Assembly: GCF_021347895.1 (NCBI RefSeq)
Contig: NC_067116.1
Span: 43,285,628 to 43,349,627, forward strand
From: Acanthochromis polyacanthus
Lineage: Eukaryota; Chordata; Actinopteri; Pomacentridae
Direction: 5' to 3'
Length of the DNA stretch: 64,000 nucleotides
Numbering within the stretch: position 1 is the first letter of the stretch; every line of letters begins with the position of its first letter. Shown here one piece after another: positions 25,725 to 36,589 of this stretch. A program made the translations under genes and the position numbers. The notes below the pieces were generated by a model. The model saw nothing but the letters and a program-made list of their open reading frames with translations, did no database searches and had not been told where the DNA came from.

Positions 25725-26117
25725 TAGGGCTGCAACTAATGACACGTCGACGAATCGTCTGAGCACGATACGTCATCAAAAGCGGAAGTGAGTGCGCAAT
25801 TCAACAGAAATCAGCGTCCGACCGGAGCGCGGAACACGGACGGACATCGGTGCATATATTATGTATGCACGATGCAGCGCGGACATCCGCGATCTATCGT
25901 AAACACGGATGTCAGTGTTTACTATACAGCTGTATCTAAACGCGGACATCGGCGCTTCATCGCGCATACATAATAAATGAACGATGCAGAGCCCACGTCC
26001 GTTCGTGTTCTGCGCTCTGGTCGGACGCTGATTTCTGTCGCATTGCCCGCTCACTTCCGCTTTTGATGACGTATCGTGCTCAGACGATTAGTCGACGCGT
26101 CGTTAGTTGCAGCCCTA
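25725..26117. mobile_element. Palindromic hAT MITE (393 bp, perfect 8-bp TSD)
   Basis: Begins tagggctgcaactaatgaca and ends with gttagttgcagccctacc-like DNA (…agttgcagcccta). The 8-mer cttgtaac is present immediately outside both ends (25717-25724 and 26118-26125). Nearly the whole element is a foldback: gatacgtcatcaaaagcgg on the left pairs with ccgcttttgatgacgtatc on the right, and aatcagcgtccgac pairs with gtcggacgctgattt further in. The agggctgcaactaa terminus is a well-known fish hAT end (recalled). No transposase is encoded. Confidence 0.92.
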
Positions 26118-28111
26118 CTTGTAACAACAAAAACTGAGACGTTTTCACTGATGTTAAGTAATCCAGAGCAGAATGCTTACGTCACAATCATGAAAAAGTG
26201 TCATTTCTTTGTGCAAGACGATTATGTTTAAGTAAAATAGTGTTTGTGCATTTTTTAGCAAAAATTTGTGTTTATATTATTCTGTAATTTATCCATTCCC
26301 CAGATAAATTGAAATAAATGTATTTTTTAAAATCATTTACTAAATTTTCAAAAGATTTATACAAGTCCCAAAAATGCACACAGGGATTAATAAATCTTTC
26401 AGAGAAGATTTCAGATTTTTAATTAATTAAAAGTCAATTAATCAAATTGCACACAGTGTCTTAATGTACTAATATGTTGCATTACAAGTGCCTAAAAGAC
26501 TAATATTGGATTTAGTTACATTAAGCCAAAATGATGTTGACTGAAAATATGAATCAAGTCATTCCAGTTGTCTGAGCACACTTTGCTACACGTGAACCAT
26601 CAACTCTTTACTACTACTGTGAGAGAAAAGTGTGTAGGTTCATGCACAAAAACAGATTTTGGATGACTTTGAGTATCAAATGACCGGGTACGGTATATTG
26701 TGATAGCATTAGTATGAAATAACATCTAGGCTAACTTTAAAGTACTGCTGATAAAACCCACAATGTTTAAATGAAACAGCAACAGGGCATTAATTTGACA
26801 TTATCACACAAACATCAATTCATCCCGCATTCTAACTTTAGTAATGCATTTACTGGAAAGAGATTAATATCAATTCCATAAATCATTCAAGAGATGCATC
26901 CGGAGTCAGAGACGCTTATATGTTAGCCGATCTCAGTGTGGGAGCTCATCACCCATTAATCAATGTCTGAGCTCCTCTGGCCATGTCATCTGGGAATTAA
27001 AGAATTACAAAAAGGGCAATCACCACACTGATATCTCAACACAATCCGACTAATGTAACAGATTTAGAATTTTACTCTTTATATACCCACACAAGATTGG
27101 TTTTCCTCTCGTGAATTAATAAGTGATAAGCCAGGGACGAGCTACAACTGTAAGAAAAACTTTTTTGTTCGTGACCTCTAGCTCGCTGAAAATCAAGTGT
27201 ATCACTAAATCAACTTCGGAGAAAAACAGCGACGATGACACCAAGGCCAGACATCAGAAAGTAAACAGGGTGAAGTTAAAGCTCATCTCAGTCTGCAGAC
27301 ACTAAAATGGGCTTATCTGTGGAAATATGAAATCTGAGAGCCATCTGAACCTGAGATTCAGTCCCACAGAGACCTGCTGATTCCCTGATTTACTCTGCCT
27401 ACTTGTGTGCTTGAGTGTTCGCCCGTGTGCGACTCTAACTAACCGACCTTGTCAATGGTGAAGACATACTTTATTTTCATTGTCATGCCGTTCAGCTGTC
27501 AGAAAACAAAGGCCATTACCAAAGCACTGTGGACTATATTAGCTTCATCATATCATATGCCTGGCGTCAATAAAGGAAATGGACAAAGCACTATAACTGT
27601 ACATTAAGTATACATAATCTCATTATGGAATTTACACCTATTTGGCTTACACAACTGAACAAGAAAAAGCATGTATGATACTTCATTGCTGTGCAGATTC
27701 TCAGTCATCTGGGGCTGGAAAATCCTCACAGCTTCATTAAATAAAAAATAGTAATTAAGCACTTCATTGAAGGAGAAGTCCAGTTGCTTTTTACATTTTT
27801 CATTTCAAGGTGACATTTATTAGTTTCTAAAAACGTGAATGTGCTGAAAACTCACTGTAATCTCCACTTATTCAAACAGGACTTAAAACACCCAACCACA
27901 ACAACAACCTAAATGGCAAGCGAATCTGGTAGGTGTTAAGAGAAAAGTTGCAAGGTTATTCAATCGGTATTGATCATTTTTTGTTAATGCTGCTTCTGCC
28001 TTAAGAAAAGAAGAAATTGTAAATGCAGATAGTGAATATGAAGTATGAAGCATAATGCACAGAGTATGTGTTTGTTCATATAAGCATTGTACACATTTAC
28101 ATACATGCATA

Positions 28112-28193
28112 TACACCGCCTGTCAAAAGTTTTGAGACGGGTTCTCATTCATTTGAATGAGAACCCGTCTCAAAACTTTTGACAGGCGGTGTA
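28112..28193. mobile_element. Perfect 82-bp hairpin, Tc1/mariner-type miniature element
   Basis: Two 40-bp arms (28112-28151 and 28154-28193) are exact reverse complements separated by only TT. Each arm has tacaccgcctgtcaaaag at its outer end and cgggttctcattca at its centre end. The outermost TA on each side fits a Tc1/mariner TA target duplication. There is no internal sequence, so it is either a minimal MITE or two fused termini. The lack of any mismatch suggests recent origin or gene-conversion-like correction. Confidence 0.85.
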
Positions 28194-29344
28194 CATCTAT
28201 GTCTGTGCATGAAGTATGTGAACGATCACATGCCAGCGCAAACAATCCATTTTAACGCTCATGTATTGACTTTTAGTGATTTATAATCAGATTTAAAGAT
28301 CCTTGCACTCTTCAGTAAATCCTGTAAATCATACGTCCGTGACATTACTGTTGCTAAGATCTCAGATCAACAAACAGCTGTTTGTTGAAGCTACACAGAA
28401 AGACTCCCAAAATACATGCAGCTGCTTCCTGCTTTTGAACCTAAATCCTGCATAAGGCTGACAGTCCATCCCAAGCTTTACTGCAGAGTGTGAAGCCATA
28501 CACCACTCTGGTATTTGTTGGGGGTTGCATCTTCATATTCTAGTCCTGACAGATAGTGACAGTGTCAAACATACAAATCCTGGTGTGAAAAAGTTCCACT
28601 TTCCACTGATTTCTTGTTTATTTTCAGTCTATATAAATACAGCACATCTAATTAACAAAGATTGTGGACTGAAACATACAGCCCGATAAGGTTGCACAAA
28701 TGAGATGTTGCTAATCCAGGCGAAGATTTAAAATTCAACAGAAAGACCTTAATGTCAGCTCCAGCTTGAATAGGCAGCAAATGCAATGAAACTACAGTAG
28801 AATTTGTGTACTGCAGTCTCTAATGAGAATTCTAACCGAGGAAGTTTGAACAAGAGGGATGTGTTACTCAAAAACTTGAGGCCGGAGTAGGTGGCATTAA
28901 AATTATTCAGTTTTGATGTTTTTAAAAAAAGAGGTGCTGAAGCAGCTACTGATAGGATGGAATCTGTTCCAGTTGTAACTAATTAACGGTAATAAGTGAA
29001 AGGAACTATGTGTTTGGCTGAAGGAACAGTTGTTTGTGTTATTTTGTTATTTGCATTGGAAGGATATACACAAGAAACCGTTTTTTGGTCTATTTCCAAT
29101 TGTGTCACAGTATAAGCTACAGTACACAAAACAAATTGATCACAATGATGATGTGCAAGAAAAAACCTTGGCCAAACATTTTGGTCTCTATACTTCTTTC
29201 ATGTTTTTTCCAGGTTTTCAGAGTCGCAGAAGAATGGCATCCCTTACCACAGTGTCAACAGAATGAATATTTTGGATGCCCTCAATACAACATTATCCAT
29301 CAAGTGTTGAACTGCATTGTGTTTTTTAAAATTTTGCTACTCAC

Positions 29345-29467
29345 CACTCTCGAAGCAGGCATCAAACACAAGGTGTCCTTTTCGTGGAACTCCTGTGTAT
29401 CCTGGAGGACTCACCATCAGCTTGTTCACGTTCCCCACCAAGGCATCCTCTCCTCCAGCCTCACTGC
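29345..29467 (-). CDS. AGBL4: AGBL4 (cytosolic carboxypeptidase 6) coding exon 2
   Basis: The exon is 123 nt, minus strand. It follows an acceptor ending gttctgcag and ends at a donor G|GTGAGT. It enters in phase 1 and leaves in phase 1, encoding SEAGGEDALVGNVNKLMV, then SPPGYTGVPRKGHLVFDACFES. The human protein (recalled) has GGNVSKYIVLPTGY and KGHLIFDACFESGNLGRVD in the same place, so identity is secure. This is the start of the CCP-specific N-terminal domain that packs beside the carboxypeptidase fold. Residues 17-56 of the predicted protein come from this exon. A second AG four bases inside the exon (ctgcaggcag) would shift the frame and is unlikely to be used productively. Confidence 0.95.
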
Positions 29468-30284
29468 CTGCAGAACAAGAGCAGTACGGAGAATTAAAAT
29501 GAGTCGAATCTTACTGAGAGGCAACTTCATTTAAATGTCACCTCTTTGAAATGATGTCTCAATCATACTTTTAATGGGGGGATTTTGTTAAACTGTAGGA
29601 AAACAAAGTTGATCTGCAGTGCAAAATAAGGAGACAAAAATAAATGAAAACTAAGAAGCAAGTGAAGCTTAACAGACATCTGTTCTGTTCATCTGCAGCA
29701 CTTATATTTGCACATAAAGAATCCACACAATGCTGCCTAAATGTGTGGTTTATTTGCCACTGCTGCAAACAGCACCCTAAAACCTGTTACTTTCATTTCA
29801 TTATATTATTTCCCTTTCTTTGTATATTTTTGAATAAACTTAATTTTATCATTTAGTCACCTTTCCTTGAACTGGGTCCTGCGTCCATTAACGACACACA
29901 GAGTACGAAAGGTGTACATTGTGCCATTAATTGACACACTGACCTCAAAATGTTAACAGTAGCTGAAATGTGTTGCTTCCAGCTGTTTATAAGACACTTT
30001 CCTTTGAGTTCATATAATATCTGCAGTATGAAACAGCAGCAGGAAAAATATAGACATCTCCAAAACAAAAAGAGAAGTGTGCACATTTACACAGAACTTA
30101 GCACAACATAGTAAATAACTTGATGAATTAGATCAGACAGGTGAGCTGTCACACAGTGTCACAGTTCATCCACTGCAGGTAAATTATTTGTTACTCAGCT
30201 GAATCCTGAGTTTTAGCACAGCTGGTTAATATACAGTAAAATTCTGATCCTTTCAGTAAAGTCAAAACATTTCTTTCATGCTAT

Positions 30285-30625
30285 CTTTTGTTATCAGGGA
30301 GATCTTGTTGTTTCCCAGCAGGATGCTCCACAAAACATGACCTCTCTAAATAACTAAAATACATAAGGGGTAGCTGATTGTACTATGACTGCCTGTAGTT
30401 TGATCATTTGTCATCACACTTTGACTGAATTTTCAATATTAAAATCATAAATAACAAATACAGAAGTCTCTCCTTTAAGTAAACCATTTTCTATCAAAGC
30501 CTCTGCAGCATCTGTTCTCTTGAAATGTTAGACCATTAGTCATACTAGTTACCAAAATGGTAGCTGTACCCGTATCAGTTTACGCAGATTAGATAACTAG
30601 CAACAATAACTGCAAAATAAGAAAC
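30285..30625. repeat. Diverged direct repeat, unit A
   Basis: Ordered matches to 31085-31445: gggagat, caaaacatgacctctctaa, atcatcacac-type words, gaattt-caatatt-aaaat words, gattagataactag, aataactgcaaaataagaaa. Spacing to the second copy is about 810-825 bp. Not recognised as a named element. Confidence 0.55.
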
Positions 30626-31084
30626 CAAAGCGTATCAAAACACTCATATTAACATAATTTTCAATTAGCCTCGATGCTACAGCAGTGCTTGACCACTTCT
30701 TGCTGCATTCTTGACCAATCCTATACAGAAATTCTGGAGAAGCTCCTGTTCCAAACCTGTATCGGCCGCGTTCAGATGACAAACTTCAATAACATAACAC
30801 ATAACAAATACAGAAAGCAAGAAATACAAATATATCCCAAAAATGTGTTAGATAGAGCAGGTAAATGGTGTCACTGTGCGCTCTTACCCCAGCTTTGTTC
30901 AATATGTAAAAACAGAATACCCCTTGTGGGATCAATATATTTAAAATAAAATAAATATATGAAAGGACCAGAGGGACCAAGACCATCCTTAAACTCTCAC
31001 TGACCACCACAGATCTGATCAGGCCATTCACTGCAACTCTAAAGTCTGATATCCTGTGAATGCAACAACGCCCATTTTTTTTGT

Positions 31085-31445
31085 ATTAGGGAGATTTTCC
31101 TTTTTCACAGCAAGATATATCCAGAAGCTATCCTACTGTGAATTTCGATGTCTGACAAAACATGACCTCTCTAATCAAGAATCGCAATGGCAAGAAAATA
31201 TATATATATATATATAAATAGCCGTGTAACACATTTTAAAACATTTTACTGTGCAATACGTTACTGTAGTTGGTTAAATTATCATCACACACGGATGGAA
31301 TTTCGAATACTGAAATAATCTTGCCCACGTCCATTTTAAACAGTGCACAACCAAACGAAAAAATATGTTTACTATACCTGTATTCGTCAATGTAAATTAG
31401 ATAATTAGTCACACTAATTGCAAAAATAAGAAACAAAGGCAATCT
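31085..31445. repeat. Diverged direct repeat, unit B
   Basis: Second copy of the unit at 30285-30625: gggagattttcc, acaaaacatgacctctctaa, attatcatcacaca, aaattagataattag and actaattgcaaaaataagaa. It carries a small (TA)n expansion near 31199-31216 that the first copy lacks. Confidence 0.55.
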
Positions 31446-32178
31446 ATTTATTGTTGCAGTCTTAACTAGGCTCTATACTAAATATATATATAAGTTTTTA
31501 AAATTCTAAAATACAGTTATTAAGTCTGATTTGGGCCCCATTTGGCCACCTCTATGTCAAAATCCTCGGGGCGTACCTGTTCACATATGCTAATTTACTC
31601 ATTAACGAAACGAACACTACAACACCCCTGCCACAAGAAAGCTCGTTTTTGGTACAAATGTGAGTGATGCTTTTTCAATACAGTGGCGTATAACATTTGT
31701 TTGCAGCTGCTTGACTTTGAGTCAGGAGAAAAACGGTCAAACTGTAGTTTTCCGAAGCAGAATCAACTTCGGGTGCCGACAGTTAGCTAATTAGCTAAGC
31801 AGCAGCTCAGTGGAGGGCTGCTGTGTGTTATTTCGGCTAGCTAGCACACAGCCAAAACACCTGCACTCTTGCTCTCCCAGTCGGCTAAATAGTAAACGAG
31901 AACATGCTAGTAATTACTTAAAGTCGCATTCAGCTAATTATATGTTTAACAGATGTTGGTAGCAGCACAGGTAGCTTTAACGGCTGCTACTGAGGCTCTT
32001 GTTTACATCCTTGCACCTGCTAGCTAGCAGGTTAGCATCCCGAGTGTAGCGTCAGGATAAAGACGCGCCGCAAGCCGGAGACACGCACAAATTATCAGTC
32101 AGACAGCAAGGGAACATGCGCTTCCTTGCGCCTGCCCACCAACGACGAGGAAGCCAGGTAACTGTGATATTTACACAC

Positions 32179-32224
32179 CAGTCTCGACGTCTCTAGCAGT
32201 GTTCTCCTCCATCTTCCTCTCCAT
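32179..32224 (-). CDS. AGBL4: AGBL4 (cytosolic carboxypeptidase 6) coding exon 1 with start codon
   Basis: The first coding exon, 46 nt, minus strand: MERKMEENTARDVET plus the first base of a glycine codon, followed by donor G|GTGTGT. The phase (1) fits exon 2, which begins with the remaining two bases GC. An in-frame TAG lies two codons before the ATG, so translation cannot start further upstream in this exon. The ATG has G at +4. The extreme N-terminus of CCP6 is acidic and poorly conserved, so the call rests on splice phase, the upstream stop and position rather than similarity. A second in-frame Met at codon 5 could also serve as the start. Confidence 0.85.
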
Positions 32225-32340
32225 CTGCTACACAGCGGCCGACGCTCTCTGTGTGTTGCCAGGGAAACGGAGCAGGAGGGAGAGGAGATGTCACCTCCAT
32301 CAGCAGACGGGTTTACTCAGGTGAGCTGGGTCCAGGTGCA
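32225..32340 (-). promoter_or_regulatory. AGBL4: Probable AGBL4 promoter and 5' UTR
   Basis: The DNA just upstream of the AGBL4 start codon is CpG-containing and GC-richer than its surroundings (for example acagcggccgacgc and gaaacggagcagg), against strongly AT-rich flanks beyond about 32350. No TATA box is evident, as is usual for CpG-type promoters. The transcription start is not determined; the assignment is positional. Confidence 0.45.
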
Positions 32341-33534
32341 GGAACGGGATTATATTTGATATGTGCGCGAATATCAACGTGCACAAGTCATTAAATACTG
32401 CAAATAAAGTCTATGCGATGAGGAATGTATGATATGTTCGGGAAAATAAACTAGTGCAACTCAAACTAAATGTCAATGTGGCTCTGGGAAACTAGGGATA
32501 TAGACTGTAAACAAACACCCAAACAAAAATAAATAATATAAAAAAATCTATTTCGTAATTCATAAAAGAAAAATGTAAATTACATGAGGTATATTTTTTA
32601 GGGTCATAATTTTAGTGCCACATTTTGCCAAATTAATCTTCATTATAAATATAAAGGATCTTAAAGCATTAATATTCATTATAGTTAGAGTTGGAGTTGT
32701 TTTGTATATTTGTGCACTTATATGAAAGTGCACAAGTCACTAAATACTACAAATAAACTTAGCAAAAAAAATAAAAATAGTGCAATTCTGAAATGTTAAT
32801 GCACCTCAAGAAAACTCAAATAATCAAAAAATTATTTTAAAAAATGTAATATGGTTGAAAAAAATGTGAGATACTGTAAATTATAATTATTACTTGAAGG
32901 GTTTAGCCATAATACCTGTATTAGTTATGGCGATCTCCATGTTAAGTAATACTGTAGAGTCTCGGCTATCTAAAACAAAATTTAAAAAAGTAGTGCAGCT
33001 CACAAATGTTATTGTGGCTCAAAAAATTAAAGAAAAATCTAATAATGCATTTTTTAAAAGTTAATCTTGGTTTAAAAAAATATAGGCTACTGTTAATAGT
33101 AATTATAGTTATTATTTTAAATATTTTAAAGTAATAATAGTAATAGTTTTGAATAATTTAAAAATCACTTTTGAAAACCACAAATATTAATAATAAAATG
33201 CATATTTTTTGGGTCATAGCTGTTGTTCCAAAATGAGTCAGGTTAATCTCCATAATACTAATTATTTATGGTGATCTCTTTTCTCTTTAATGATTAAGTT
33301 TTATTTGATACATGTGAGAATGCACAAATCATATAATACTGTAAACAAACTATGTTCAGAAAAGAAATGTATTTCGAAATGTCAGTATGGGTAAGAAAAG
33401 AAAAATAAGAAAACATACCAAAAATCTATTCATGTATTAAATACAAAACCGTAAACATTAGAACAAAGATAAAAACAAAGCTTGCTCACAGGGAATCCTT
33501 GTATTTACTTTTATGTAAATTTTTGTTGTTCCAC

Positions 33535-33831
33535 AACATACTAGAGATGAGAAGTGAACGAAAACCTCCATATTACTTGGCGATCGCTCTTTGTTGTGGT
33601 CTGTATCCAAATCTCTGGACGCTAAAAAGCAAATCTTGTTCCGAAATCACGCGATAGCTCTCGCTATCACCAAGTTTTGGCGCGAGCTATCGCGCGATTT
33701 CAGAACGAGATGTGCTTTCTAGCATCCAGAGATTTGCTTTCTAGCATCCTGAGATTTGGATACAGACCACAACAAATAGTGATCGCCAAGTAATGTGGAG
33801 GTTTTCGTTCACTTCTCATCTCTAGTATGTT
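33535..33831. mobile_element. Foldback MITE (~297 bp)
   Basis: The left end aacatactagagatgagaag is the exact inverse of the right end cttctcatctctagtatgtt. The pairing continues inward through gtgaacgaaaacctcca and acttggcgatc to ggtctgtatccaaatctc. The centre contains a second small inverted motif (gcgatagctctcgctatc). Part of the right arm is locally duplicated (gctttctagcatcc twice). It is noncoding. The TA at each end would fit a Tc1/mariner-type target duplication, but the family is not established. Confidence 0.8.
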
Positions 33832-34430
33832 CAGTTCAGTTCAGTTAAATTCATTTATTTCGTCAAAGATGTGTAGCACAGAAATGCACATTTTAAGATC
33901 ATCAGATAATCATACACATATTATGTGATACACACCCCTACTCGAAAGGGAGCAGGCTGAAGAAAATCTTATATTTCCTGCCCTTATCAACTAAAAATAG
34001 CCTTGCTGGATGACTCACGCAGCAAGTAAACATATTAAAAAAAAAATCCACACAAAATACATTCAAAGATAACAAAAAGAAGAAAACACAAATAAACAAA
34101 ATTACCCTTCTACAACCTTCCATGAAAAACAAACACAACACGTATAACTCTGCAGTTTACAAAACTATACAGGACATCATTTCTATTTCTAATCATAGGT
34201 ACCGGCCCTGAAAAAATAATCCATATTTAGGCATAAATTAAAATCAACAGATCACACATGACACCTATGCGCTAGCATATAATCTCATTGTTCTATCTTT
34301 AAAAGCTTTCTTCGGCGAAACTATATTTGTATAATCCTTAAATTCATCATAAAGAAAATTCCAAAGTTTCCCACCCACTACTGACACACACATCCGTTTT
34401 AATGTGGTCCGTGCATATGTTGTGGGACAC
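33832..34430 (-). mobile_element. LINE 3' end (ORF2 C-terminus plus 3' UTR and tail)
   Basis: On the minus strand, an open frame from about 34430 to the stop at 34265-34267 reads TLKRMCVSVVGGKLWNFLYD, then FKDYTNIVSPKKAFKDRTM. This is like the C-terminus of many animal LINE ORF2 proteins (VxGxxLWNxL followed by a helical FKK segment). It is followed by about 430 bp of 3' UTR containing cagcctgctccctttcgagt and ending in a tandem gaac-rich tail (actgaactgaactgaac). That tail directly abuts the foldback MITE. The 5' part of the element is missing. Confidence 0.75.
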
Positions 34431-35957
34431 TCGTTGAAACTATCCGAGCCGGTCAGTGTGGGGAAAAAAAAGCCCGTTAAAGTGGACTTTGACGCGGGGG
34501 GGCCAGTTGCCCCATACTTTTCGCTAGCTGAGCTGCGAAGCTGCCTGCCCGGCTAAATACTGGAGCTATGTCGAAAATTCATTTCTCCATCACTCACATG
34601 CATGAAATGACATATGAAAACAGACCCCAGATTGAAAAAAACTTCCCCTTTAAACATGTATTTTGTATAATTTCTTCATTGCAATGTACATATGAGAATG
34701 CACATTTGGTGCTTGGGGGTTTTAGGCATTCGTATGATCAGATTTTTACCTAAAATGAACAAAAAAATCGGGATACCTTGTGACTCTTATTGAAAGTTGC
34801 CACTTGGTGTAACGATGTTTTGTCATTTATGGGTATGTCGATTGGTTTGCGGAGTTACAGCCTCTTGTTTTCCACGATGTCTCTTTTTAAACTATTTGCC
34901 TGATGAAGGTTTTGCACGAAAACATAAAAAATAAATGTATTTTTGTGAGTTACAAATAGTTCAGGAGTCTGTGTTGGAAATGCTTCTCTCATATAATAAA
35001 TGTGCAAATATTCTGATTTCAAAAACTTCCCCCAAACACAGTAAATCAACAGTTAGCGCTGTTATAATTATAGAAAACTTTATACTCCAGCGTTTATACA
35101 TTTACATTCTGCAGGCAGCAGTAAACTCGGAAAAAAAAAAAAACTTCCAACACACAGGTTTTAAATTACAATCTGTACACTGCACACCTCAGTTTTTATC
35201 GCAGCCATACCTGAAATAAATCCCATTTTGATGGTATTTTCAGAGGCGAAAAAAAGCCAATCATTGCAAACAGCAGCAAGAGAATCTGAATTATCCTGCA
35301 GATTGATTAAAGCTGGAGATTTTCTAGACAATTGGAGCAGAGATGTCATCAAGGCCAATCAAGCCTGGCCCTATTCCTTTCCCATTACAAAGGCTGCACC
35401 TGATTAAGTACATCAAATGAGCAGCCGCACAACTCCCGGAGCAAGGAGGCATACAGGCTGCTGCTAATTTTCAGGTTATAAGCTGTATGTAACAGGAGCA
35501 AATGAATAAGACCAGGGAGAGGGCAACGATTTTTCTGTGCGCGTGTGATCTGTGTTTGGTGGCGAGCATCAACAGACCGCTGAGTAGATAGGTCGGACTG
35601 ATTATTTCTCAGATGACAGGAAGAGAATACAGAGCTGCTGTGTAATATTTTGTTAAAATTGAAAATTGAATAGCTGTCCTCCGTGCTATGTCATTCCTTT
35701 AACACTATGCCAATTAAAGGGCTCTATGGTGGCACAATCATTCATTTTCAAGAGGGAGATTGAAATTGAATTATGGAGCATGAGAAGAATGAATTAGATA
35801 CGCTACATGTTCCCTTGTTTCTCAGCTCTTATCAAATAGAGAGACTGCATGAGAGCAGTTGAATTTACCAGAAGGTCCTGGCTTGTCTCTTCTGGAGTTG
35901 GAGCACTTGAGATACCGACTGTAACTGGATCTCATCGATGAAACACTGGGTAGCGAC

Positions 35958-36589
35958 TAGGGCTGGACCCGAATATCCCGAATATCCGAATATTCGTTCG
36001 CTACGGCGGTATCCGGATATTCATTTTGGTATCCGAATATTCACCCGCCCCCCTCCCCCGTCGGACGTTACCGGGCGGAAAGAATATGCGGCGTTACTGT
36101 CTTCCTTCCGCCCACATCGGCTCATATCGGCTCATCCTGTCGTGTGATCACATAAACATATACACATATGTCTATGTGATCACCCCCTCCTCCTCCCAGA
36201 TGAAAATATTCGGAGCTCGTCTCTTCCCTTCGCCTTCAGCCCACTTCGGCTCATCCCTCCGTGTTCTTCGGCTCATCTCGGCTCCTCCATTCGTGTTTGT
36301 TACCACCACCTGAATGGCCGGGTTGCTGCCGACTCTGACGTCACGCTTCACTTTCGTTGCATAAACACAAGACAAGATGCTGAAGACCTCCGCTGTTTGA
36401 GAATTCTTCAGTTTAACTGAAGACAAAACGAAGGCAAAATTTGGACCCGAGAGACCAGACGAACGGATCCGAATATTCGGGCCGTCTCCGTCCCGTCGGA
36501 CGTTAGGGGGCAGAGCGAATTTTCGGATATTCGTGTTTAATAGGGCCCGAATATTCGGAGGCCAGAAACCACTATTCGGGCCAGCCCTA
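35958..36589 (+). mobile_element. hAT-like MITE, copy 3 (632 bp, full length)
   Basis: Runs from tagggctggacccgaat to attcgggccagcccta, inverted termini of hAT type. Flanking 8-mers gtagcgac (35950-35957) and gtattgac (36590-36597) match at 6 of 8, an aged target duplication. The interior has repeated ccgaatattcgg motifs, an imperfect hairpin (gtgatcacataaacatat pairing with atatgtctatgtgatcac) and no transposase. It is the reference copy for the fragments at 13191-13700 and 18205-18456. Confidence 0.85.

Larger units (their letters stand above)
29468..32178 (-). other. AGBL4: AGBL4 intron 1 (2.7 kb)
   Basis: Bounded by the exon 1 donor G|GTGTGT and the exon 2 acceptor. It contains a diverged direct duplication (see repeat entries) and a short (TA)n run near 31199. 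A segment around 30890-30955 resembles a retroposon 3' tail (ccccttgtgggatcaata), too weak to call. The part near exon 1 (31560-32170) becomes GC-richer and is rich in gctagc and ttagctaa words. No extra exon is seen. Confidence 0.8.

Noticed and set aside
25776..26054. Open frames on both strands at 25.8-26.05 kb
   Set aside because: They lie inside the palindromic hAT MITE, whose near-symmetry creates similar frames on both strands.
29034..29534. 166-codon plus-strand open frame
   Set aside because: Overlaps AGBL4 exon 2 on the opposite strand; no family resemblance in this orientation.
30890..30955. Possible retroposon tail ccccttgtgggatcaata
   Set aside because: Only a short resemblance to the tail at 17.3 kb, with no body or target duplication.
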